DNA from: Zingiber officinale
Lineage: Eukaryota > Streptophyta > Magnoliopsida > Zingiberales > Zingiberaceae
DNA length: 64,000 bases
NCBI RefSeq assembly: GCF_018446385.1
Contig: NC_056003.1
Location: 20,395,198 to 20,459,197 of the forward strand
Direction: 5' to 3'
The position numbers and the translations under genes were made by a program. Of this stretch, positions 55,949 to 64,000 are shown piece by piece. The notes beneath the pieces are model-generated. The model was not told the DNA's origin and did no database searches. It saw only the letters and a list, made by a program, of their open reading frames with translations. Position 1 is the stretch's first letter; each line of letters opens with the position of its first letter.

Positions 55949-56896
55949 TTGGTAAAGGGGGAGCGTCTATCAACTTGGTTTGTTGATAGTGGATGCTCCA
56001 AGCACATGACCGGGGACAAGTCACTATTTTCTACCATTCAAAACAAAAATAGAGGTAATGTGTCATTTGGTAACAATGGTAGTCTTAAGGTTATAGGAGT
56101 TGGAGACATTCATATATCCGAATATCTCCAAATCAAGAATGTCCTTCTAGTCAAGGGGATGACTTTTAATCTCCTAAGTGTCAGTCAATTGTGTGATACG
56201 GGTTACACAATTGAGTTTCATTCGAGTCAATGTCTAGTCAAAAACATTGACACACTTGACACGGTACTAGTAGGCACAAGGGTAGATAACATTTATCAAG
56301 TTTCTTTTAAAAGTGCTACTAATGCTCTTGCTAAGTGTTTCATGTCAAAAGAAGAAGAATCGTGGCTTTGGCATAGGAGGTTGGCTCATGTGAACATGAA
56401 GAATATCCGGAAGCTGGTCAACAAAGGTTTAGTGCGAGGCTTACCAAGCATCAAGTACCAAAAGACCAAATTGTGTGATGCATGTCAGAAGGGTAAGCAA
56501 ACTAAAGCGCCTCATAAAGGTAAAAGCGCTGTAAGTACAACTATTGCCTTAGACTTATTACATATGGATTTGTTTGATTGCAGTAGTGTTATTTCATTAA
56601 ATGGAAGTAGATACTGTTTAGTGATTATTGATGACTTTACTAGGTATACATGGACCTTCTTTTTGAAAACTAAGGATCAAACCATAGATATTTTTATTTC
56701 CTTTTGTAGAAGAACTGAAAATGAAAAATCAACAACAATTAAAACCATTAGAAGTGATCATGGTGGGAAATTTCAAAATCATAGATTTTTAGAATTGTCA
56801 AGAAAGGGATATAGGCATGAGTTCTCTACTCCAAGGACCCCACAAAGAAATGGGGTTGTGGAGAGAAAGAACCAAGCTTTGCAAGAGGCGCACTAA
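55949..56896 (+). pseudogene. Copia protease, GAG-pre-integrase and integrase core
   Basis: The protease motif WFVDSGCSKHMTGD comes first. The GAG-pre-integrase HHCC module follows (WLWHRRLAHVN, then CDACQKGKQ near 56470). The integrase core has Asp in LLHMDLFDCS, Asp in IRSDHGGKFQN and Glu in NGVVERKNQ, so the catalytic triad is present. The frame ends at 56896 in the middle of the integrase. The next segments to 57178 are shifted. Confidence 0.88.
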
Positions 56897-57178
56897 GCAT
56901 GCTCAATGAGTACTCACCACCGAGCTACTTAGGGTGAAGCTGTGAATACAACTTGCTATGTGAAAACCGAGTCCCGATACATAGGTTTTAGGAAAGACTC
57001 CCATGAACTTTGGTTTGAAAACCCCTACAATTAAACATCTTAGGGTGTTTGGTTGTAAGGTGTTTATTTTGAACACCAAGGATCATCTTGGAAAATTTAC
57101 GGCTAAGGTGATGAAGGGATACTGGTCGGGTACTCTCTCTTCAGCAAAGCCTATCGAGTCTACAACAATAGGACTAAA

Positions 57179-57541
57179 TTGATTGAAGAGTCCTCAGATG
57201 TAGCATTTGAAGAAATCCCTAAATCGAATGATCAATCAAGGGATGTAGGAGAAATTCAACTTGAACTTAGAAATCTAAGTTTGAATGATCAAAATGAAGA
57301 AAGAGTCGAGGTTGACTCTGATGACGATGAGCAAAGGCAACAAAGAACTCAATCTGATCCTTTGCCTGATATTGAGTCCTTGCCTGTGCCTAGTGAGACC
57401 ATTCATGAGGCACCATCAACACCAAGACAATCTAGGATAGCCACTAGTCATCCCCAAGATCAAATTGTGGGAGACATCCAACAAGGAGTTAGGACTAGGT
57501 CATTCTTTAGAAATGAGTCTAATAAAGTCGCATTGATTTAA
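57179..57541 (+). pseudogene. Copia integrase C-terminal/linker fragment
   Basis: An acidic, Gln- and Pro-rich stretch (EEIPKSNDQSRDVGEIQLE) precedes the RT. It ends with a TAA at 57539, just before the RT frame. Confidence 0.6.
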
Positions 57542-57571
57542 GAGATTGAACCAAAAATAGTTGATGAGGCA

Positions 57572-59074
57572 TTGCACGATCCTGACTGGATCATAGCTAT
57601 GCAAGATGAGTTAGGTCAATTTGAAAGGAGCCAAGTGTGGGACTTAGTTCCTAGACCTAAGAAGACCACCATTATTGGAACTAAATGGGTCTTCAAAAAT
57701 AAGTTAAACCAAAAGGGAGAAGTCGTAAGAAACAAGGCGAGACTTGTAGCCAAGGGCTATAGTCAAGTCGAAGGCCTCGATTATGATGAGACTTATGCTC
57801 CCGTGGCACGATTAGAGTCCATTCGTTTAATGCTAGCTTTTGTTGCACATAGAGGCTTCAAGCTCTATCAAATGAATGTTAAATCTGCATTCTTAAATGG
57901 ATTCATCAAAGAAGAGGTCTATGTTGAACAACCACCAGGGTTTGTGAATACCGAAGCTCCAAACCACGTGTACAAGCTCAAGAAAGCTCTTTATGGGCTT
58001 AAACAAGCACCTCGAGCTTGGTACGAAAGGTTGTCAACTTACCTACTAGAAAAGGGTTTTGTAAGAGGTCAAATAGATCCAACACTATTTCTGCGTAGAG
58101 ATGGTGAAAATATTTTTGTAGCCCAAGTGTATGTCGATGACATAATTTGTGGCTCAAATAACAAGGACTATTTGAATGAATTTATCACTCATATGGAAAG
58201 TGAGTTTGAGATGAATCTAGTAGGAGAATTGACATTCTTCCTTGGACTTGAAATCAAACAAACTCGAGATGGAATTTATGTCCATCAGACGAAATACACT
58301 GAAGAGATGCTCAAAAAATTCAAAATGAGTGACTCTAAGGAAGTATCCACTCCAATGGCGACAAACACTCGTCTTGACAATGATGAGAGTGGAAAACTAG
58401 TTGATCTAACGCAATATAGAAGCATGATCGGGAGTCTTCTATATCTCACAGCTAGTCGACCGGACATACTTTTTGCTGTGGGCATGTGCGCTAGATATCA
58501 AGTTTGTGCCAAGGAATCTCATTTAACTGCAGCTAAGAGAATTCTAAGATATCTCAAGGGCACAATTAGAGTAGGACTGTGGTACCCTCGTACGGAGTCT
58601 TTTGATTTGATAGGTTATACCGATTCCGATTATGCTGGATGCAAATTGGATCGGAAAAGCACTAGTGGGGGTTGCCAATTTTTAGGATCATCATTGGTTA
58701 GTTGGTCAAGTCGAAAGCAACATTGTGTTGCTCTCTCCACGACCGAGGCTGAATACATTGCCATGGGAGAGAGTGTATCACAATTGTTGTGGATGATTCA
58801 CACTCTAGAAGATTATGGACTTTCGTATAAGGGAGTGCAAGTGTTGTGTGACAACATTAGCACAATAAACCTAACGAAAAATCCAGTCCATCATTCTAGG
58901 ACCAAACACATTGAAGTGCGTCATCACTTCATTAGAGATCACGTAGTTAGGGGAGACATTGCACTCACATATGTTGAGTCAAAGTCAAACCTAGCCGATA
59001 TTTTCACCAAACCCCTTTCGGAAAATGAATTTAGTCATTTAAGGAGGGAATTGGGAATGCGTTTGGCTCAATAA
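57572..59074 (+). CDS. Copia reverse transcriptase and RNase H, open frame of 500 codons
   Basis: The RVT_2 family start is [20 protein letters not shown], then [11 protein letters not shown] and [11 protein letters not shown]. The RT active site is [11 protein letters not shown] (near 58128). RNase H has the conserved Asp in YTDSDYAGC, the [11 protein letters not shown] segment, Glu in STTEAEY and Asp in LCDNIS. The ADIFTKPL tail is typical. This is the best-kept part of the element, but upstream breaks mean no polyprotein can be made. Confidence 0.93.
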   Translation: MHDPDWIIAMQDELGQFERSQVWDLVPRPKKTTIIGTKWVFKNKLNQKGEVVRNKARLVAKGYSQVEGLDYDETYAPVARLESIRLMLAFVAHRGFKLYQMNVKSAFLNGFIKEEVYVEQPPGFVNTEAPNHVYKLKKALYGLKQAPRAWYERLSTYLLEKGFVRGQIDPTLFLRRDGENIFVAQVYVDDIICGSNNKDYLNEFITHMESEFEMNLVGELTFFLGLEIKQTRDGIYVHQTKYTEEMLKKFKMSDSKEVSTPMATNTRLDNDESGKLVDLTQYRSMIGSLLYLTASRPDILFAVGMCARYQVCAKESHLTAAKRILRYLKGTIRVGLWYPRTESFDLIGYTDSDYAGCKLDRKSTSGGCQFLGSSLVSWSSRKQHCVALSTTEAEYIAMGESVSQLLWMIHTLEDYGLSYKGVQVLCDNISTINLTKNPVHHSRTKHIEVRHHFIRDHVVRGDIALTYVESKSNLADIFTKPLSENEFSHLRRELGMRLAQ

Positions 59075-60231
59075 GTCATTTTGACCACATCATGATCAAT
59101 AAGGACCATTAAAATGACAAGAGAAATTGAGAAATTAATTTGGGCAACTTGGGGACATCTCACACAAACTATAAGGTTTAACAAATTGTTTTTGTTTGCT
59201 AAATATGGGGTGAGATGCTAGGATCAACCAAATTATTCAAAATGTATCATGCATCCCTTGAATAATTAGGTTGAAGAGACATAAATTGAGTATGGGGAAG
59301 ACCATTACATAATTCATGTGTATTTGGCTCCTAGATCTTACTCATATATTCCAACCAAGGAATCTTGGTTGGACCTGTGTCTAGAAATCATCTAACTTTG
59401 TTGATGTGTTGATTGATACCCTTGATTGACTGATTTTGATTGAAAATAGGACAAGTTGGTGAAGAAATTTTGATATATTTTGACAAACTTGTAACTACTC
59501 ATGGCAAGGATATATTTTGAACCGATAGCCTGAGTCAGATTTATTACCTTGGTTCACTATAGGTAATAGTTTTATAAGGTTTTCTGAGATTGGAATCCTA
59601 AGATTCCAAATGTCTGAGTTTTTGGTTTTAAAGTCTGAAACTCTCGGGCTCTAAACAAGCTCAGACCATAAGAGCTCATTTTTTGAATATATTTGTGGAT
59701 GTTGATTCTTAGGTTCTAGGTTATGAATTTGGGAGGTTCTGAATTCTTGAGTTCTGAACTTTTCAGAATTCTCGATAGACAACGGCTCAAAATTTCAGTT
59801 ACTGAAATTGGTGAAATTAGAATCACTGATTATCAGACACTGATCGGTCCAGGGACCGATCAGGATGATGCCTGATCGGTCTCCACGACCGATCAGGGGT
59901 CATTTGATCTGTTCGATACCTGATCGGTCTCCACGACCGATCAGGACATTCCCTGACCACAGAAGGTTCATTGATCGATCCAGGGATCGATCAGGAGACA
60001 CTGGCACCTTACTGATCCACATCTGATCGGTCCAGGGACCGATCAGGACGTTCCCTGATCGGTCAGGATTTCTCTTGATCGGACAACCGTCCGATCTTAT
60101 GATCTGCTCACCCTCTTTAACTTCCCCCAACCCTTTCTCCTCTCATTTCACGTCAAAGAACCCTAGCCGACATTCTCATCAGCACTCTCCTCAGTCCCGA
60201 TTCTTCTCTCCATCTTCTCCGAAAGCTACAA
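59075..60231 (+). other. Spacer between copia pol and the extra ORF, with palindromes
   Basis: No coding domain was found. At 59839-60090 there is a run of palindromes with TGATCGGTC / GACCGATCA arms, the same type as in the LTR, just before the extra ORF. A C/T-rich stretch follows, which could be a promoter or 5' UTR. Confidence 0.55.
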
Positions 60232-61234
60232 ATGGCGCCCAGGTAACATCCTTTCTCCCCGAAATCTGTTCATTTTTGACATTTTGGTTTCATTTCTCAC
60301 TGAATCTCTATATATTGTCTCTTGTCTCGGTTCTTGATTGTTTGGGGCTCCCGTGCACTCTCACTTGTCCCGATCATGTCCCATTTTTGGCCTATTTAGG
60401 AAGAAATCAGCCGGTGAGGGTACCTCTAAGTCATCTGCTGAGAAATCCAAGTCCCAGGCACCTTCCCGACCTCAACCTTCCTCTTCTTCGAGATTCCCGA
60501 ACCGACAGTTTGAACAAGCGTTTCAACAGAGGGCATTCAAGCTACTCCCATGTCGATCTGTGGATCGAAAGTACATGGATGAGTTTTGTCCTTCTGTATC
60601 CGAAACCCTGGCTTATTATAAACTTGACTCGTTAGTCTACCTAGAAAGGGACATCAACTATGACCTAGTATCTGAATTCTACAACAATCTTCATCAGACC
60701 AGTGATGGTTCTTATAAAACCAGAGTCGCTAAGAGAACTATCGATTTCTCCATCGTAGAATTCTTTGGGTATCTAGGTTGCCGAATGTGTTCAGGAGATC
60801 CTTTTCCCATTTATCCTGATTTACCAGAGTCACTACCCCCTCCACTTGATGTATCACCTGACACTATCTATGAGTATTTCTTTGGACACCCTAGACCGGA
60901 TGGACTGGATGAGTTGGATGTCGAGTTTCCTACTTTTGCGGCTCTGAGACTAACTCCTCATGACTATATTCTTTTTAAGATCGTCACAAACTGTCTTCTT
61001 CCAATCACATCCAAACCTCTAGCAGAGATCCGACCATACCACTGCCTGATGCTTTATGGTTTGCATCGGCGTCTCGATTTTGATATCATGTCGAGCATCT
61101 ATTCTTCGATCATCTCATATTCTCAGCCTAGCAGCTCCACTGTTTATATGCCTTATGGGCATATAATTACAGATTGGCTCGAGACCCTTCAGATTGATGT
61201 CTCTAAGGGTAGGATAGTGAAGATGGTCAAATAG
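60232..61234 (+). CDS. Extra ORF in the SIRE-type element, with an intron (plant transposon protein domain)
   Basis: Exon 1 (60232-60242, ATGGCGCCCAG) is followed by GTAACATC. Exon 2 starts at 60400 after CCTATTTAG. Joining restores phase, so the protein begins MAPRKKSAGEG. The body from about residue 50 (PCRSVDRKYMDEFCPSVSET) resembles the 'putative plant transposon protein' family (PF20167-like), not an envelope protein. It stops at 61234 (TAG). Function is unknown. Third ORFs after pol are typical of SIRE elements. Confidence 0.6.
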
Positions 61235-61276
61235 GATTGCAGACTTGGGAAACGGGCATTTTCCAAGTCCGGTATC

Positions 61277-61672
61277 TTGGGACAGAATGGGACTGTTCGA
61301 TGGAAGGATGGGAGAGGTCTGGGAGAGTTACCACGGGCACTTCCTCGACAGGTTGCTGCTCCTCCTCCTGCTGCTGATGAGGTCGATCCTGATCTGCGCT
61401 GGCAGATCGCTGAGCTAGAGAGCCGCTTCGATCAGCACGATGAGCTGCTATCTGCTGAGCTCCATGGACTGCGTGTTCGGATCGACCAGCGCTACGATGA
61501 CTTAAGTAGTCAGCAGTTGGTGACGCAACAGCTGCTTCTGGGCTGGATGACCAACTACCCACCTCCGCGGCGTTTCTCGGGTCATCCACCTTCGAGCTCC
61601 AGCATGCCGCCTCAGGGTTACGTGCCTCCCGCAGATGATGATGAGGTTCCTCCTGTTGAGGACATTGATTGA
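61277..61672 (+). pseudogene. C-terminal continuation of the extra ORF, shifted frame
   Basis: It opens soon after the stop at 61234, in a different frame. It contains an Asp/Glu/Gln helix (WQIAELESRFDQHDELLSAE) and a Pro-rich tail ending DDDEVPPVEDID. Its closeness and composition suggest it is the tail of the extra ORF, separated by a frameshift. Confidence 0.5.
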
Positions 61673-62193
61673 TACATTCTATTTGTCACTTTGACTGTCT
61701 GTATTTTGGATGCTATTCTGTTGGATATTTTTGTATGACCTGGGTATTTGCTTATTTCATCTATTTATGCTGCTCATTTTCCTGTTTTTCTTTATGTGTT
61801 ATTTCCTATTGGCTATTGATATGCTGCTCATATGCTTTGTCTTGACTGCCTCTTATTTCTTTATTACTGTCTCATAATACACTTAGAGGGAATTCTAGGT
61901 GCATTAAGAAAAAGACAGTATGGGTTAAGGGGGAGTCTTTTGAGTCTTATCACCCCATTCGCACCTTTTCGGTGTTTGACAAAGGGGGAGAGGATATCTA
62001 AGTTTAGAGATGTATGAAGGTTTGATTTTAGGGGAGAAGATAACGGGGAGGATCTTGATTCCCGTTATTGACTTCCTTACATCGTGGTGTATTCATCTTA
62101 GGGGGAGGATCGTGATTCCCCTAAAATTATGAAAATAAGAACATTTCTGATCTAAACTTAAATCGTGTTGTCAAACAACAAAAATGGGGAGAT
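61673..62193 (+). other. 3' spacer of the copia element with polypurine tract
   Basis: T-rich spacer with several GGGGGAG tracts. It ends in AAAATGGGGAGAT, just before the 3' LTR. No coding region is seen. Confidence 0.6.
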
Positions 62194-64000
62194 TGTTGAT
62201 ACAGTCTGACCTGGCTGTTGTTTTGATGTTGACACGGATTTAAGTTTGTATCAGATGTTAATTAAACTCGGTTTGATTAATGATCAAGCTTGATCAAGTG
62301 GAAGGGAAAAGTCCAAGTTGGAAACTTGGCACGCGAAGTCGGAGAGGGCTCGGAGCTGCCTCCTGACTGGCCTGAGAGGGCTCGGTGGCTCGCCTCCGGA
62401 CCAGGCCTGGAGAGGGCTCTGAGCTCGCCTCCGGACCGGACGGGTCGAGAGGGCTCGAGCTGCCTCCTGACTAGGCCGGAGAGGGCCTTGAGCTCGTTGT
62501 CTGGACCTGGACCCTGAGAGGGCTCGGTAGCTGCCTCCCAACCAGGTCGAGAGGGCCCAGAGCTCGCTCTTTGACCGCACTAGGTCAGAGAGGGCTCGGG
62601 AGCTCGTTCTCTGAACCGGACTAGGTCAGAGAGGGCTCGGGCGCTCGTTCTCTGGACCAGATTAGGTCAGAGAGGGCTCGGTAGCTCGTTCTCAGACCAA
62701 TCCGCCTATCACATAGGCGTTGGATCGGTCAACATACCGATCCAGTGATACTTTGGATGACTGATCGGTCCGCAGACCGATCTAGTAAGACTAAATTCTC
62801 TGATCGGTCTGGTTAGGGCTGTAAACAAGCCGAGTCGAGCCGAGCTTTGGGGTGTTCAAGCTTGTTTGATAAGATAACCGAGCCGAGCCGAGCCGAGCTT
62901 AAAATGAACCAAGCTTTTGAAATGAGTGTTCAAGCTTGGCTTGGTTTATTTTTTATGAGCTTGAGCTTGTTTGAAGCTTGGCTTGAGCTTGGTTCGTTTA
63001 GATGTTATCAAGCTCTCAATTCAAGCTTGGCTTGAGCTTGGTTCGAGCTTGGCTTGAGCTTGGTTTGAGTTTGTTTTGTTTAGATGTTATCAAGCTCTCA
63101 ATTCAAGCTTGGGTTGAGCTTGGTTCGAGCTTGGCTTGAGCTTGGTTCGAGCTTGGCTTGAGCTTGGTTCATTTAGATGTTATCAAGCTCTCAATTCAAG
63201 CTTGTTTGATTATTTGATTGGTTATTAAGATTGATAATTTAAATTTATTTATTTATTTATTTTATTTTATTGTTTATTTAGCATATTGAAAAGAATTTTA
63301 TTAATAAATATTACTCGTGAACATTGTTCACGAACGTTGTTCACGAACATTGTTCACGAACGTTAACGAGCTGAACACATATGTGTTCAAGCTTGTTTGT
63401 TTAGCTTAACGAGCTGTTCAAGCTTGTTTGTTTAATTAATCTAATGTATATTGAACGAACATAAACAAGCTCTTACCAAGCCGAACACCAAGCTTGTTCA
63501 CGAACGCTTGATTCATTTACAGCCCTAGGTCTGGTGACCGATCAGGAAACACTCAGTAGCACACTGAGTGTAATCTGATCGGTCTGTAGACCGATCAGGA
63601 AACACTCAGTAGCACACTGAGTGCAATCTGATCGATCTGTAGACCGATCAGGAGAAAATGCCAAGAAGAAAAAGGGTGTTGGATCGGTCTATGGACCGAT
63701 CCACATCTAATCTGATCGGTCGCCACGACCGATCAGACCATCTTCAGACCGATCAGGCTGTTGTCTGATCGGTCCAAGGATCTGTGATCGGTCTGCTGAC
63801 CGATCCACAGTTAAGTCCATTGTGCATGCGCTTTCTCTGATATTTTCTGATTCGCACTTCTTTTTGCCCATCTCTGTTTAACCTTCTGCTGTGAGTCTTT
63901 TGGAGATACAGGTTGCAGGTACCATACCAGTGCTTAATTTCAAATTAAGCCTCATCAAAGGAATGAGACAAAGGATCTTTCCACTGCTTTCTCTGCGTCA
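62194..64000 (+). repeat. 3' LTR of the SIRE-type copia element (truncated by the window end)
   Basis: It matches 52545 onward. The GC-rich minisatellite differs in unit number and order (62340-62700). A hAT-type insertion occupies 62814-63527. The LTR then continues past 64000. Confidence 0.9.
62814..63527. mobile_element. hAT-type non-autonomous element (MITE-like), 714 bp
   Basis: It has 12-bp perfect terminal inverted repeats (TAGGGCTGTAAA and TTTACAGCCCTA). It is flanked by a perfect 8-bp duplication GGTCTGGT (62806-62813 and 63528-63535), the hAT hallmark. The 5' LTR lacks the insert at the matching site, which gives the empty site. Inside are AGCTTGGCTTGAGCTTGGTT repeats and GTTCACGAACG repeats, with no transposase. 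Confidence 0.92.

Larger units (their letters stand above)
52545..64000 (+). mobile_element. SIRE-type Ty1/copia retrotransposon (3' end beyond the window)
   Basis: The 5' LTR is 52545-54302; the 3' LTR starts at 62194 and runs past the window. Starts are TGTTGATACAG. The PBS TGGTATCAGAGC is at 54305-54316, and the polypurine tract AAAATGGGGAGAT lies before the 3' LTR. The order gag, protease, integrase, RT, RNase H proves copia. A long region with an extra ORF after pol indicates the SIRE lineage. Gag, protease and linker frames are broken. Confidence 0.92.

Noticed and set aside
60338-60400. Alternative ATG at 60338 as start of the extra copia ORF
   Set aside because: The splice from 60232 gives a better start (MAPRKKSAGEG) and a canonical intron.

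Overview
The window is nuclear DNA from a flowering plant. I infer this from spliced plant genes (a FLZ zinc-finger gene and a plant TFIIS-N/LW-domain gene), plant LTR retrotransposons (Tat-type Ty3/gypsy and SIRE-type Ty1/copia), an Au-type SINE, an endogenous plant pararetrovirus, and long AT-rich intergenic DNA. A monocot is my guess, with low confidence. There are no bacterial features such as operons, RBSs or CRISPR arrays.

Layout. 1-1319: right end of a copia (SIRE-like) LTR. About 1320-15960: a decayed endogenous caulimovirid, in the order movement protein, capsid, protease-RT-RNase H, then a viroplasmin/transactivator-like ORF, then a TATA-bearing promoter and leader. Its last ORF is cut by an LTR retroelement (6803-13863) with 3.3-kb LTRs around only 440 bp of internal sequence. 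15960-17330: AT-rich DNA. 17.3-22.7 kb: an intact gene for a 995-aa nuclear TFIIS-N-domain protein with a 5'-UTR intron. 23922-28584: a decayed hAT transposon. 29.4-36.8 kb (minus): a complete 8-exon gene for translocon-associated protein alpha (TRAP-alpha), with an Au SINE in one intron. 39.0-39.5 kb (minus): a complete two-exon FLZ zinc-finger gene. 40072-52544: a PIF/Harbinger-like element split by an 11.2-kb Tat gypsy element (40517-51741, perfect CCGTC target duplication). 52545 to the window end: a SIRE-type copia element inserted into the same Harbinger remnant. The copia 3' LTR carries a 714-bp hAT-type non-autonomous element with a perfect 8-bp target duplication.

Three host genes appear functional: a transcription-related nuclear protein, an ER translocon subunit, and a small FLZ adaptor. 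Most of the rest is nested mobile DNA. The most unusual content is inside the mobile DNA. The Tat element carries a three-exon antisense gene with its own TATA box. The SIRE element carries an extra ORF with a canonical intron. Both copia LTRs carry clusters of short palindromes. The pararetrovirus combines a badnavirus-type second cysteine motif with a viroplasmin-like ORF.

All boundaries, splice sites and domain calls were read by eye. Similarity statements rest on recognised family motifs, not on searches.
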